Shown: positions 12,335 through 21,879 of the stretch, one piece after another
Numbering within the stretch: position 1 is the stretch's first letter
Layout: each line of letters opens with the position of its first letter
NCBI GenBank assembly: GCA_032433765.1
Contig: JAVIAB010000051.1
Coordinates: 145,472,068-145,536,067 of the forward strand
Reading direction: 5' to 3'
Source of the DNA: Megaustenia siamemsis
Lineage: Eukaryota > Mollusca > Gastropoda > Stylommatophora > Ariophantidae
DNA length: 64,000 nucleotides
Made by a program: the position numbers and the translations under genes
Notes under the pieces: generated by a model
What the model was told of the DNA's origin: nothing
Seen by the model: only the letters and a program-made list of their open reading frames with translations
Database searches by the model: none

Positions 12335-12834
12335 TCGCTGGTTGATACTTTGTGTGGCTTGATGATAGGACCTGAAGGGATGATGATATTGTTGAGGGTG
12401 GCTAATGATGATGTGTCACTAATAATCGGTTTGATACTTTGTGTGGCTTGATGATAATGATGCTGATGATGATGATGATAGGACATGAAGGGTTGATGAT
12501 GGTGTTGAGGGTGGCACATGATGCTGATGATAGGACATGAAGGGATGCTGATGGTGTTGAGGGTGGCACATGATGATGATAGGACATGATGGGATGATGA
12601 TGGTGTTGAGGGTGGCACATGATGATGATGATAGGCCATGAATGGTTGATGATGTTGTTGAGGGTGGCACATGATGATAGGACATGAAGGGTTGATGATG
12701 GTGTTGAGGGTGGCACATGATGATGATGATGATAGGCCATGAAGGGTTGATGATGTTGTTGAGGGTGGCACATGATGATGATAGGACATGAAGGCAGAGG
12801 GGGTAGTTCCATTGTCTAAAGATGTCGTTAAGGC

Positions 12835-13068
12835 AGTCTCGAAAACGCTTATGCTAACCTCAACTACACGCCGCCTGTTGTTAACCAGATCAACTACACG
12901 CCACTTTTTGTTAACCAAGGGGACCTCACTCTTGTTAATCAGACGACAGATCCGGCAGCCAATATGGATGCCCAGGATGTTTCAGCAGAGTCACCGATTA
13001 CCTATTCCAGCTTTGATCAGGGTTTTGTCAAAATGGAGGGCGGTTGTGTAGGAAACCCAGACGGTTAA
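12835..13068 (+). pseudogene. Terminal-exon-like reading frame in right arm (78 codons incl. stop), unrecognised
   Basis: Inverted copy of 7519-7752. It reads SLENAYANLNYTPPVVNQ and ends in the same GGCVGNPDG-stop at 13066-13068, with AATAAA at 13131-13136. The frame is open and the same length in both arms, with few replacements (for example R to T and Y to D). TTAAGGCAG precedes it as a possible acceptor. Short NYTPxxVNQ motifs repeat inside. No family was recognised, and the frame could be functional only if spliced to an upstream exon that is not visible. Confidence 0.5.
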
Positions 13069-13180
13069 AATTATCAACAACCGGACAGTAATATATTTTC
13101 AAATATGTGTCGTATATTTGTTGTATTAATAATAAAGCTGTGAGAAATATAGAACGAATTTTGTTTTGCTTTACCATGAC

Positions 13181-13217
<37 letters not shown>

Positions 13218-14008
13218 AAGAGAGAGAGAGAGATTTTCGGTGGTTGATACTTTGTGTGGCTTGATGATAGGACATGAAGGGGATGATGAGGGTGTTGAGG
13301 GTGGCACATGATGGTGTTGAGGGTGGCACATGATGATGATAGGAAGGGGTGATTGGTGTTGAGGGTGGCACATGATGATAGGAAGGTTTGCTGTTGAGGG
13401 TGGCACATGATGATGATGATGTGTCACTAAAAAAAAATCACACCTGGTACATGATACTACAATAACACACCCTGTGCCGACCAACCCCGTTCCCGCACGC
13501 GAGATAGTCGTATTTACCTTTTCCTAACCCCCCCCCCCCCTTTCAACGTCATTGCTTGTCAGCATTTTTTTACATGTCGCCTCCTGTTGCCTAATACCCA
13601 CCTCACACATGATGATACTAATAACAATCGACCAATAAAGGCACCCCCGTTTCCCCACCCGCACGCCTCGATAGCCGGCGACGACCCGCCATCCCCACAA
13701 GTTTTAGAACCGCTGTCGCCCGACCCCTTTTAGAACCGCTGTCCCCCGAGATAACCGGCGAGCGAGCGACGCGCCGATCACCACGAGATAAGCCGTCACG
13801 CACCAACGCACACCAGGACCACCGATCGTCACACACCAACGCACACCACGAGATAAACCGATTACCGTCACGACCACCGAGATAATAAGCCGATTATCGG
13901 ACTTTTGCACGGATTTTGGTGCCAGTTTCGTGCGGTATCGGTGCCAAATCTATTGTCTTTCGGTGCATGCACATGCACTTTTGGTTAATAAACATCCACA
14001 CCTACTAC

Positions 14009-14258
14009 TTATAGGTCAGTGGTTAGTTAACTGGACAACAAAGGACAAGCGGTAGGATCGATCCCAACCGACTGCTTCTGAGTTCACCCAGCTTTAATGG
14101 GTACCGAATTTTTTTTTCTGGGAAAGTAAAGTGGCACGGGCGTAATACCGACCACATTACCCCCAAAATCATGTGCCAATGGTCTGTAAAATATATGGTA
14201 ACTACCACCATATTCCCTATATGCCACTTGGCGTGACGGGGACACTTTACTTTTTTTT
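14009..14258 (+). mobile_element. tRNA-derived SINE, family 2, copy 1
   Basis: The head contains TATAGGTCAGTGGTTAG (A-box-like) and GGATCGATCCC (B-box-like), about 45 bp apart. The body continues GGGTACCGAATTTTTTTTTC to GCCACTTGGCGTGACGGG and ends in a T run. The other copy is inverted at 56640-56892. It directly adjoins the right outer edge of the foldback element. Confidence 0.75.
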
Positions 14259-14760
14259 GTTTAGGTTTATGACGTTCAACAAACATTAAAATTATAGATT
14301 GGTTTAATCAAAGTGATATTTATGTTGATCTCCTTATTGTGAAGTAGTGTCCTACACAGTCAGCATGAACACACACACTACATGGCTATCATGACCTTGA
14401 TCACTCCGTGTCGTTAGACGTCGCCTAGTGCTTCTGAGCGAGATGTTGGACCTTATCTGAGTCTATGTCTGCCAACTATGCTTCTCTTATAAGTGTTCTT
14501 GTCAATGTCTCTCTTGGTCTTTTTAACTTTCTGTATGCTGATGATTCTCATAGAAGAACGTGATTATACTGAAAGAAAATTTGTGAAATTCATCACTTTC
14601 ACATAAACTATAATAACACAAGTGAAGCGATCCATTCATCTTTTTTCTAATTCACTCGTTCATAGCTTATTGAGCACTTATGAGTTTATCATTTCTTTCT
14701 TTTAAAACATGTTTACTTTTGTTATTTTCTCTGAAATATTGATGGCCCTGATTAGGACTG
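14259..14760. other. Unique intron sequence, nothing recognised
   Basis: AT-rich, with no coding signature or repeat family seen. Confidence 0.5.
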
Positions 14761-14884
14761 AACAGTGCAGTTCTTAGAAATTGTTCTGGTTAATTTTAGG
14801 CTTTTCTACTTTTCTCCTGTTTATACATTTTATATTTCAAATGTTTGTAAAGTTTGTACCGAACTAATTTGTAAATTCTACATT

Positions 14885-15232
14885 ACACGTGATTGTAAAG
14901 TCGTCATTACATGTATTTCTAAAGTCGTCATTACATGTTTTTGTAAAGTCGTCATTATACATATTTGTAAAGTCGGCATTACATATATTTGTACATTCTA
15001 CATTCCACGTATTTGTAAATTCTACATTACATGTATTTGTAAAATTGCCATTACATGTATTTGTAAATTCTAAATTACATGTATTTGTAAAGTCGCTATT
15101 ACATGTATTTGTACATTCTACGAGTACATTACATGTATTTGTAAAGTCGTCATTACATGTATTTGTAAATTCTATATTACATGTATTTGTAAATTCTACA
15201 TTACATGTATTTGTAAAGTCGCAATTACAAGC
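14885..15232. repeat. 24-bp minisatellite, about 14 copies
   Basis: Units alternate GTAAAGTCGTCATTACATGT + ATTT with GTAAATTCTACATTACATGT + ATTT. The two overlapping ORFs on the + strand are products of the period and not genes. Confidence 0.93.
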
Positions 15233-15249
15233 CCGAATCAGTTGATTTC

Positions 15250-15430
15250 ACAATGGCTAGAGATATGACTTTGGTTATAAAGTGGTTGTGCTTCAATCCC
15301 AGTTTGACACTCTCCAGTGCACCCAGTATACAAGAGAATAAGCGCACTGTCACTGAATTGTGGAAAATATTAACAGAGAGTGCGTCTGCAACTCCATATC
15401 CGCAAATGATGTATCTTAGAGATTATCTTA
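15250..15430 (+). mobile_element. Possible SINE-like insertion
   Basis: AATGGCTAGAGATATG followed about 35 bases later by TGCTTCAATCCC resembles a decayed tRNA A box and B box. TTGACACTCTCCAGTG follows, as in the body of many metazoan SINEs. No second copy was found in the window, so this is weak. Confidence 0.3.
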
Positions 15431-15664
15431 AGAATAATAGTATATGCTTGCTATACTTAACTCTAATAACATTTATGTTAGGATATATTCGAAACATTTT
15501 ACAAGTATCTTATGGGTCTTCGTCCATATTGCGGAGTTCGTGCACATGGGCAGAAACCATCTTCACCACCTCTGCTGCCGTAGGTGGCAGTGCTACACGG
15601 TAAGAGAGAGTGCTGGTGAGGGTATCCGAGTACTATGCAATTGTCCGATGTTTATTGAAGATGA

Positions 15665-15785
15665 TTTGTCACCGTAATAACATATGTCAATAAAGTATCA
15701 GGAATTTGTCACCGTAATAACATATGTCAATAAAGTATCAGGAATTTGTCACCGTAATAACATATGTCAATAAAGTATCATTAAT
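15665..15785. repeat. 40-bp tandem repeat, 3 copies
   Basis: The unit is GTCACCGTAATAACATATGT followed by CAATAAAGTATCAGGAATTT. The third copy is broken by the LINE insertion that follows, and a partial copy resumes at about 16331. Confidence 0.92.
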
Positions 15786-15799
15786 TTGCAATTTGCATT

Positions 15800-16330
15800 A
15801 AAGCAAATGCTGTTACATACCAGCTTTCACCATTGCTAAGACATCCAAACATTTCTATGCCAGCTAAACAACAAATGATAAATAGCATCTTCATACCAAA
15901 TTTGTGCTATGAAAGTCAAACATGGACCCTTTCTAAATCACATTTAAGAAAGATCAATACATGTGAGATGCGTTGCTTGAGAAAAGTAACAAACAACACA
16001 AGAAAAGATAGAATACCAAATGAAACCATAAGAGAAATAGTAGGAACAAAACCCTGTCAAGAATATATACAACAACAACAACTTAAATGGTTTGGCCACC
16101 TGGTCAGAATGAATCCCTACCAATCACCATCAAGGGCGTTCTTCTCGAGAATGTATGGAAAAAGACCAAGAGGAAGACCCAGAAGAAGATGGAGATGCAG
16201 TGACAGAGACATGTAACAACAAAGGAAAATGACTAATTCAGACAATTCGAGCAGCACAAGAACGACAAATGATATAAACCACGACACCTTTTAGGTATCA
16301 GTGAAAAGAGAAAAGAAAAAGAAAGAAGAA
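15800..16330 (+). mobile_element. LINE fragment (family E), reverse transcriptase C-terminus
   Basis: The + strand frame 15833-16216 has typical post-RT motifs: KQQMINSIFIPNLCYES-TWT, EMRCLRKVT, RKDRIPNETIRE, QLKWFGHLVRM and KRPRGRPRRRW. It lacks the polymerase core, so it is 5'-truncated. AATAAAGTATCA occurs on both sides (about 15769 and 16331), consistent with a target duplication inside the 40-bp repeat. The 3' end is A-rich (AGAAAAG repeats). Confidence 0.8.
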
Positions 16331-16369
16331 ATAAAGTATCAGGAATTTGTCACATTTATATGACAGGTA

Positions 16370-16632
16370 TTTCTAAAGTAAATTATATTACACGCAATTG
16401 TTAATGTTTTACATTACATACAAATGATAATGTTTTATATTACATACAACTGTTAATGTTTCATATGCAATCGTAGATGCTTTATATTATATGAGATTGA
16501 CAATGCTTTATATTACATACAATTGTTAGTTCTTTATATAACATGCAGTTGTTATTCTTTATATTACATACAATTGTTAATTCTTTATATCGCACGCAAT
16601 TGTTATTCTTTACATTGCATGCAATAGTTAAG
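16370..16632. repeat. Degenerate 25-27 bp tandem array before the 16676 exon
   Basis: The unit is about CATACAATTGTTAATTCTTT + ATATTA, roughly ten copies, AT-rich and pyrimidine-rich on the + strand. It ends about 43 bases before the exon acceptor. Confidence 0.88.
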
Positions 16633-16675
16633 GCATGTTATAGTCGAGCTGACTAACCAAACTTCTTTGTTACAG

Positions 16676-16785
16676 TCCTGGAAAGCCTCCAATCTAAAAT
16701 GGGCTACGGAAGACTATGGTAACGTCACATCTATTAGGGTCCCCAAGAACACGATTTGGGCTCCAGACGTTCTTATGTACAACAG
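16676..16785 (+). CDS. nAChR alpha7-like subunit, internal exon (loop A, 110 bp)
   Basis: This exon starts in phase 0 after TTGTTACAG and ends with two bases of a split codon before GTTAGT. It reads SWKASNLKW..., then IRVPKNTIWAPDVLMYN. W(A)PDxxxYN is the loop A motif and its Tyr is the Y93 equivalent. An N-glycosylation sequon (NVT) is present. The exon length of 110 bp is typical for this exon in nAChR genes. It joins the exon at 556-600 without a frameshift and the next exon restores Ser as YNS. A degenerate 25-27 bp tandem array ends about 43 bases upstream of its acceptor. Confidence 0.95.
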
Positions 16786-17007
16786 GTTAGTACCATCAAC
16801 AGCACAAACAGCTTCTATAAGGTCAGGGTGATTCGGAGGTTTGCTCAAAAGTAAATAATAGAAATATACAATTATCCAGATTATGTTGTTGAAAATAAAT
16901 AACAACAATTTAAGAAATGTGGTGGTTCTGTTCTTTAACAGTGCTCGTCAAACTGTGCTCCGTGGTACCCACGTGCTCCATAAGAGCCTGTTCAAGGCTC
17001 CGTGAAC

Positions 17008-17165
17008 ATTATGATCATCATCATCAAGTGCCATGCCTGGCGTAGGTGATGTTTCTCCACAAACCTCTACCCACAGTTTAACTCATCAACTTCGCCACTG
17101 CTGTACCACAATGTTAAGGTGTCTATTATTATTTCTCTATGTCGTCCAAGATATCTTTTTCCTTC
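17008..17165 (-). mobile_element. LINE 3' tail (family B-like) nested in the hAT element
   Basis: Starts with (ATC)n and AAGTGCCATGCCTGGCGTAG, then a TATTTCTCTATGTCGTCCAA-type block seen also at 44530-44720 and 45415-45560. The (GAT)n on the minus strand is the 3' tail. Confidence 0.65.
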
Positions 17166-17178
17166 TTGTCATTAAAGC

Positions 17179-17403
17179 TTTGTAAAACAAGAATACCCAG
17201 AAGTAGGCAAGGAGGCCCTACGAGTTGTAATTCTATTAGCGACTACCAACTTATGTGAGACCAGGTTTTCAGCATTTACAACCATCAAAACCAAATACAG
17301 ATCACAGTTGGACGCTGAGAGAGAGATTAGAATAGCAATTTCCAAACTTGTGCTCAGATCTGAAGATGTAATGAGGATGAAAGAAGCTCTTTCTTCCCAC
17401 TGA
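17179..17403 (+). pseudogene. hAT transposase C-terminal dimerisation domain fragment
   Basis: An uninterrupted 74-codon frame without its own start reads EYPEVGKEALRVVILLATT, then NLCETRFSAFTTIKTKYRS, then LDAEREIRIAISK and ends at TGA. The FATTYLCExxFSA...KTKYRSxL pattern is the dimerisation domain of ZBED-like hAT transposases (family knowledge). The catalytic region is absent, so it is the remnant of an internal deletion. Confidence 0.85.
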
Positions 17404-17679
17404 CTTTGTTACAGGATACAAGTGTCACGATGTCAGTTGATTCAGTTATTTTCTTTATTTCAATAACAACAATGACAATAACCTATTTAGTTTGTAACTA
17501 AAACATCACTGTTTTCTTCACCTCCACAATCAAAATAACATGTTAAATATGCTGTTAAAATGCTGTTAAATATGCTGTTTTTTTTTACTTTCTTGATATA
17601 AGGTGCTGCCGCAGTGATTTGTGGTTAAGAGTTAGGGCTTCGTTGAGTGACAAAGTTTGACGAGCGCTGTTCTATAACG

Positions 17680-17940
17680 CTAAGTCCAGTAAGAGGTGAC
17701 ATAGTGGTAATCAAAAACGTAACTCTTGTCATTAGCTCCCTGTGGCACACACCAAGGGCTGGACTACCTTCACGTGAACCTAGGAGTGTCAAGATGCTAA
17801 AGGGCCGTACCACGTGATCGATGGGGCCTATTTCTAATGATCATATTCCTGCCGCTACACAAATCTGTACGAAGAATGTCCTCACACACACACACACATA
17901 TACAATATATATGAGGTTTAAATTGTCCTTGACTAGGGGC
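17680..17940. other. Unique intron sequence, nothing recognised
   Basis: Between the hAT element and the dinucleotide tract. No motif seen. Confidence 0.5.
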
Positions 17941-17952
17941 GTACGATACTAT

Positions 17953-17984
<32 letters not shown>

Positions 17985-18025
17985 AATTACATGCACAAGC
18001 ACACACACACACACACATACATACA
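17885..18025. repeat. (CA)n, (TG)n and (TA)n microsatellites
   Basis: Runs of CACACACA at 17884-17902, TGTGTG then TATATA at 17953-17984, and CACACA at 17999-18020. The TG/TA and CA runs are partly complementary and could form a hairpin. Confidence 0.9.
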
Positions 18026-18039
18026 CAATAATGTATTTG

Positions 18040-18600
18040 CAAATAAGGAGCGTTTACATAGTTATATTATTGACGAAAAGGGAGGGGTGGGAGGAAAACA
18101 AGGTCGGAGAGTGGGGGAAAGGGGCAGGGAGGAGCCACAGTAGAAAATGGGTTGAGAAAGAGCGGAGGAGCCAGTGGTGGGGAGTGTCAAATACTCCAAG
18201 GTATGAAGACAGTTTTACAAGACGACTAAATCAGTACCAGGGTTGATGCCATCAACTAATTTCTATGGAAAGGAAACTTCAGGAAGAAACCAAATATCAG
18301 AACAGAGACAATTGACGATACGTTAACGGCTGCATGGACCAGAACCAAGTTCTCGTGTTAGGAAGGAAACCAGTTCTGTAATGCGTGGGAGCTCAGTGTT
18401 CGACTAGTTACATTTGACATCTCTGGATGCTTGTTATTAACTTGCTAGATATGAATGTGTTCTTTTTGTTGTTCTAAACATTTTAGAATATACATTTGTA
18501 TTTGTACTTTCTCACTTGCAATTATGATTTATATTCAATTTAATATTTCAGTTTCCCGCAATTTTTCTTTTAATACATTTTGTTTCGTTTCACATGTGGT
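18040..18600. other. Unique intron with a G-rich patch
   Basis: At 18078-18135 the + strand has runs GGGAGGGGTGGGAGG and GGGGGAAAGGGGCAGGGAGG. No coding or repeat family seen in the remainder. Confidence 0.5.
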
Positions 18601-18603
18601 ATT

Positions 18604-18979
18604 CGGGGTGTCTCACTCGCTACAAAACTTGAATAGAAATGTGAAACATCAATTAAATTACATTTGAACAGGTGTAAGTTCATTGTGCAAGAAATGAAAA
18701 GAAATATATCTGTAGTGTGTTTGTATGTGTGTATGTGTATGTTTGTGTGTGCTTATTTGTTTCAATGCTGTGAAGTGTAGCCTGCCTGACGTGTCTCTCT
18801 GCTGATCTCTGCTATTTCGGTGAAGGTGTCTATGCAATAAGCTTGTTGTTCGTGACTGTCAGTTTACAAAACTTGTGAGTTCAAACAAATAAACGTGTTG
18901 GTGTTCTCTGAAGGAGCGAGCTCTTAATGGTAAAACACATTAAAGGAATGCCGTGTTCGGCAGCGAGTGAGACACCCTG
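18604..18979. mobile_element. Possible MITE with 18-bp terminal inverted repeats
   Basis: The left end CGGGGTGTCTCACTCGCT matches the right end (18962-18979, reverse complement CAGGGTGTCTCACTCGCT) at 17 of 18 positions. The 376-bp interior has no ORF. I could not define a target duplication. The right end is also the first part of the 45-bp minisatellite that follows. Confidence 0.55.
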
Positions 18980-20000
18980 TAAAATTAGATCTGGCTATTC
19001 ATCTCATTGTTTCTATACACCCTGTAAATTGAGATCTGGCTATTCCTCTCATTGTTTCTAGACACCCTATAAATTGAGATCTGGCTATTCCTCTCATTGT
19101 TTCTAGACACCCTATAAATTGAGATCTGGCTATTCCTCTCATTATTTCTAGACACCCTATAAATTGAGATCTGGCTATTCCCCTCATTATTTCTAGACAC
19201 CCTGTAAATTGAGATCTGGCTATTCCTCTCATTATTTCTAGATACCCTGTAAATTGAGATCTGGCTATTCATCTCTTTGTTTCTAGACACCCTCTAAATT
19301 GAGATCTGGCTATTCCTCTCATTATTTCTAGACACCCTATAAATTGAGATCTGGCTATTCCCCTCATTATTTCTAGACACCCTGTAAATTGAGATCTGAC
19401 TATTCCTCTCATTGTTTCTAGACACCCTGTAAATTGAGATCTGGCTATTCCTGTCATTGTTTCTAGACACCCTGTAAAATGAGATCTGGCTTTCCTCTCA
19501 TTGTTTCTAGACACCCTATAAATTGAGACCTGGCTATTCCTCTCATTGTTTCTAGACACCCTGTAAATTGAGATCTGACTATTCCTCTCATTGTTTCTAG
19601 ACACCCTGTAAATTGAGATCTGGCTATTCCTGTCATTGTTTCTAGACACCCTGTAAAATGAGATCTGGCTTTCCTCTCATTGTTTCTAGACACCCTATAA
19701 ATTGAGACCTGGCTATTCCTCTCATTGTGTCTAGACACCCTATAAATTGAGATCTGGCTATCCTCTCATTGTTTCTAGACACCCTATAAATTGAGATCTG
19801 GCGATTCCTCTCATTGTTTCTAGACACCCTATACATTGAGATCTGGCTATTCCTCTCATTGTGTCTAGACACCCTATACATTGAGATCTGGCGATTCCTC
19901 TCAGTGTTTCTAGACACCCTATACATTGAGATCTGGCGATTCCTCTCAGTGTTTCTAGACACCCTATACATTGAGATCTGGCGATTCCTCTCATTGTTTA
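18968..20000. repeat. 45-bp minisatellite, about 23 copies, before the 20074 exon
   Basis: The unit is GACACCCTATAAATTGAGAT + CTGGCTATTCCTCTCATTGT + TTCTA. Each unit contains a pyrimidine tract ending in TTTCTAG, like a 3' splice site. Minus-strand ORFs over it (repeated RNNERNSQISIYRVS) are periodic artefacts. Confidence 0.96.
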
Positions 20001-20073
20001 TATGTAGATTACAAGAACATGAAACGCCATCAAGTTGTCTCACAATCAAAGGCTTCATGTTTTCTGTTCTCAG

Positions 20074-20330
20074 TGCCAGCGATGACTTTGATCAGACTTA
20101 TCCAACTAATGTTGTCATTAACAATGATGGAGTATGTCTGTGGGTGCCTCCAGGCATGTTTAAAAGCACATGTGCCATCGATATCACGTGGTTTCCGTTC
20201 GATGACCAGAAGTGCGACCTCAAATTTGGTTCCTGGACTTACGACGGTCGTCTACTCAACCTGACCGAGGACAAATCCGAGGGCGGGGATATCACCAACT
20301 TCATCAGGAACGGCGAATGGATGCTGATTG
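20074..20330 (+). CDS. nAChR alpha7-like subunit, internal exon (Cys loop, loop B)
   Basis: The acceptor is TTCTCAG and the donor is G|GTGGGT, so the exon ends in phase 1. The translation runs from ASDDFDQTYPTNVV to NGEWMLIG. It contains the canonical Cys loop, C-x13-C (CAIDITWFPFDDQKC), and loop B as GSWTYDG, whose Trp is the W149 equivalent that makes the cation-pi contact with acetylcholine. CLWVPPG corresponds to loop E and NLT is a sequon. The sequence strongly resembles alpha7-type subunits (family knowledge). A 45-bp minisatellite ends 73 bases upstream of the acceptor. Confidence 0.96.
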
Positions 20331-20509
20331 GTGGGTTTCATTAACAGTCTATGGTTTATTATTATTTGTGACCACAGAAGCCTAACTCTCAAATACAAAG
20401 CCGTATACAAAAATGACGTACAGCCCCTAAACCCCAGCACAAATGAAGGATTACCATTGATTGGAGGAGCACGAATCAAGTTATAAAAGTTAACATAAAC
20501 AAATCCTTC

Positions 20510-20600
20510 TTATCTTCTTCTTACTTTCAACTCCCCGTGGAGCATAGGTCTCCAAAAAACTTTCCAAGCCGTTCTGTATAAGCAAATTAGGAAACCAACT
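20510..20600 (-). mobile_element. Short LINE tail (family A)
   Basis: TTTCAACTCCCCGTGGAGCA and CCAAGCCGTTCT match the ends of the copies at 1-110 and 44090-44150. Confidence 0.6.
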
Positions 20601-21240
20601 TACAACAGATTCATTATACATTAGAATAAAGACTGTAGGATGACACTTAGTCTAACTTCTAACAAAGTTCCCACACTGATGTTAGACGCAACTCAATGAC
20701 GTCAAATGATTGATAAAATGGCCGCAGTTTATAATTATATAGACCACCAAAAAGTGATCGTGTTCTTTTCGATATGTATAGTGAGCTCTCAACAGCCATC
20801 TATAATATCAATAAGGCCTGCATGATTAAAAGGAATCACCTGAAACTTGTGATGTTTTTCACATTGCGAGCAGGGGCGGTTGTGGGTAAAATGACGTCAG
20901 GAGTCTGTAGTAAAAGACGTAACAAGCTTTGGGTGATGTCGGGAAAACCCTCTTAGCCAGCAGGTCTTAGTAAAACTGTAGTTGGTTTTAATGCTCTCAT
21001 ACATGATTCAACAGCTTACCTGATTGGTTGTTAATATTTGAGGGAATTTCCGAATGTTGGTGTCCACTTTGAGCTAAGGTCGGCTACACTTGGATGATTA
21101 TTGATTGTCAAATTGAACGTAATGGAGGCTGAAAAAGGGGAAAAGGGGGGGGGAATAACATCTAGAAGGAGACAGCATAAACAGAAGAATATACAGAAAA
21201 CACTGCAATACAGTTATAATATGAACAAAAGTTAGAATAT
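20601..21240. other. Unique intron sequence, nothing recognised
   Basis: Contains a nine-G run at 21147-21155. No gene or repeat family identified. Confidence 0.5.
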
Positions 21241-21245
21241 ATATA

Positions 21246-21385
21246 TCATCATCATCATCATCAAGTACCAAGCCTGCTGGCGTCGATGATCATGTCTCTC
21301 CACAACATTCGATCACGATAATTATTTATGAATTTCTGTTGTTGACCTTCTGCCAAGCTATTCTCTTAAGCTTATTGTGACGATT
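21246..21385 (-). mobile_element. LINE 3' tail (family B)
   Basis: (ATC)n is followed by AAGTACCAAGCCTGCTGGCG and a block that matches 45415-45540 (GTTGACCTTCTGCCAAGC). Antisense to the receptor. Confidence 0.7.
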
Positions 21386-21875
21386 CATGACTGTACAAAG
21401 AAATTACGACCGTGGATTCCTTTTGCCTTCCGTCGGTTTGTTTACGGTTGGCTCCGCTAGCCTTTGACTAAAAAGTCGCACCCACAAGGCAGTGGATTTA
21501 TTTTACTTCGGGGTACCCTACCTTAGCCTTTTACTCTCCCGAGCATACCTGCAAGGCAGCACGGCAGCCGCAGGTTGTACTGTTTACTGCATACAGTAGC
21601 AGGTAAAATTATTTGACCTGACATACAATACCTTTAAAAAATATATATTTGAAATATCTCATTCACGTATCCCACTTGTAGGGTTCTTGATAATAACCCA
21701 GACAGCTAACATTAGTAATGGGGAAGATAACATACAATACATAAGAGAAAGATCTGATAGATCGGGAGAAAATAAAAGCAAATCGTATGATTTTTAAAAA
21801 GAAAAATTAATCATAAAAAGGCAAAAGTGTTCATCAGGTAAAACAAACAAATTAATTTTATAACATCAAGATACA
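21386..21875. other. Intron sequence, unclassified
   Basis: Contains AAGTCGCACCCACAAGGCAG and a GC-richer patch to 21600. It may be part of a mobile element but no second copy is visible. Confidence 0.4.
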
Positions 21876-21879
21876 ACCA

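Larger units (their letters stand above)
6630..14008. mobile_element. 7.4-kb foldback-like element with arms of about 2.4 kb
   Basis: The sequence from about 6630 to 9235 reappears in reverse complement from about 14008 back to 11645. Matching landmarks are the outer TGCATGCACCGAAA-GGCACCGATACCGCAC block, the TGCCACCCTCAAC repeats, a (CT)n tract, a 78-codon reading frame with poly(A) signal, and a satellite of about 147 bp. The spacer (about 9236-11644) holds a degenerate CGAACCACGAACTC repeat and LINE pieces. No transposase is visible. Long terminal inverted repeats built of internal tandem repeats are typical of foldback elements (family knowledge), but the class is not certain. A SINE lies at the right outer edge. 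Confidence 0.8.
16939..17669 (+). mobile_element. hAT-type DNA transposon, internally deleted, 731 bp
   Basis: The ends are inverted repeats: CAGTGCTCGTCAAACTGTG on the left and, reading inward, CAGCGCTCGTCAAACTTTG on the right. They are flanked by 8-bp direct repeats TTCTTTAA (16931-16938) and TTCTATAA (17670-17677), 7 of 8 identical. An 8-bp duplication and CAG ends are hAT hallmarks. Inside are an antisense LINE tail (about 17008-17165) and a transposase C-terminal domain on the + strand. Confidence 0.87.
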
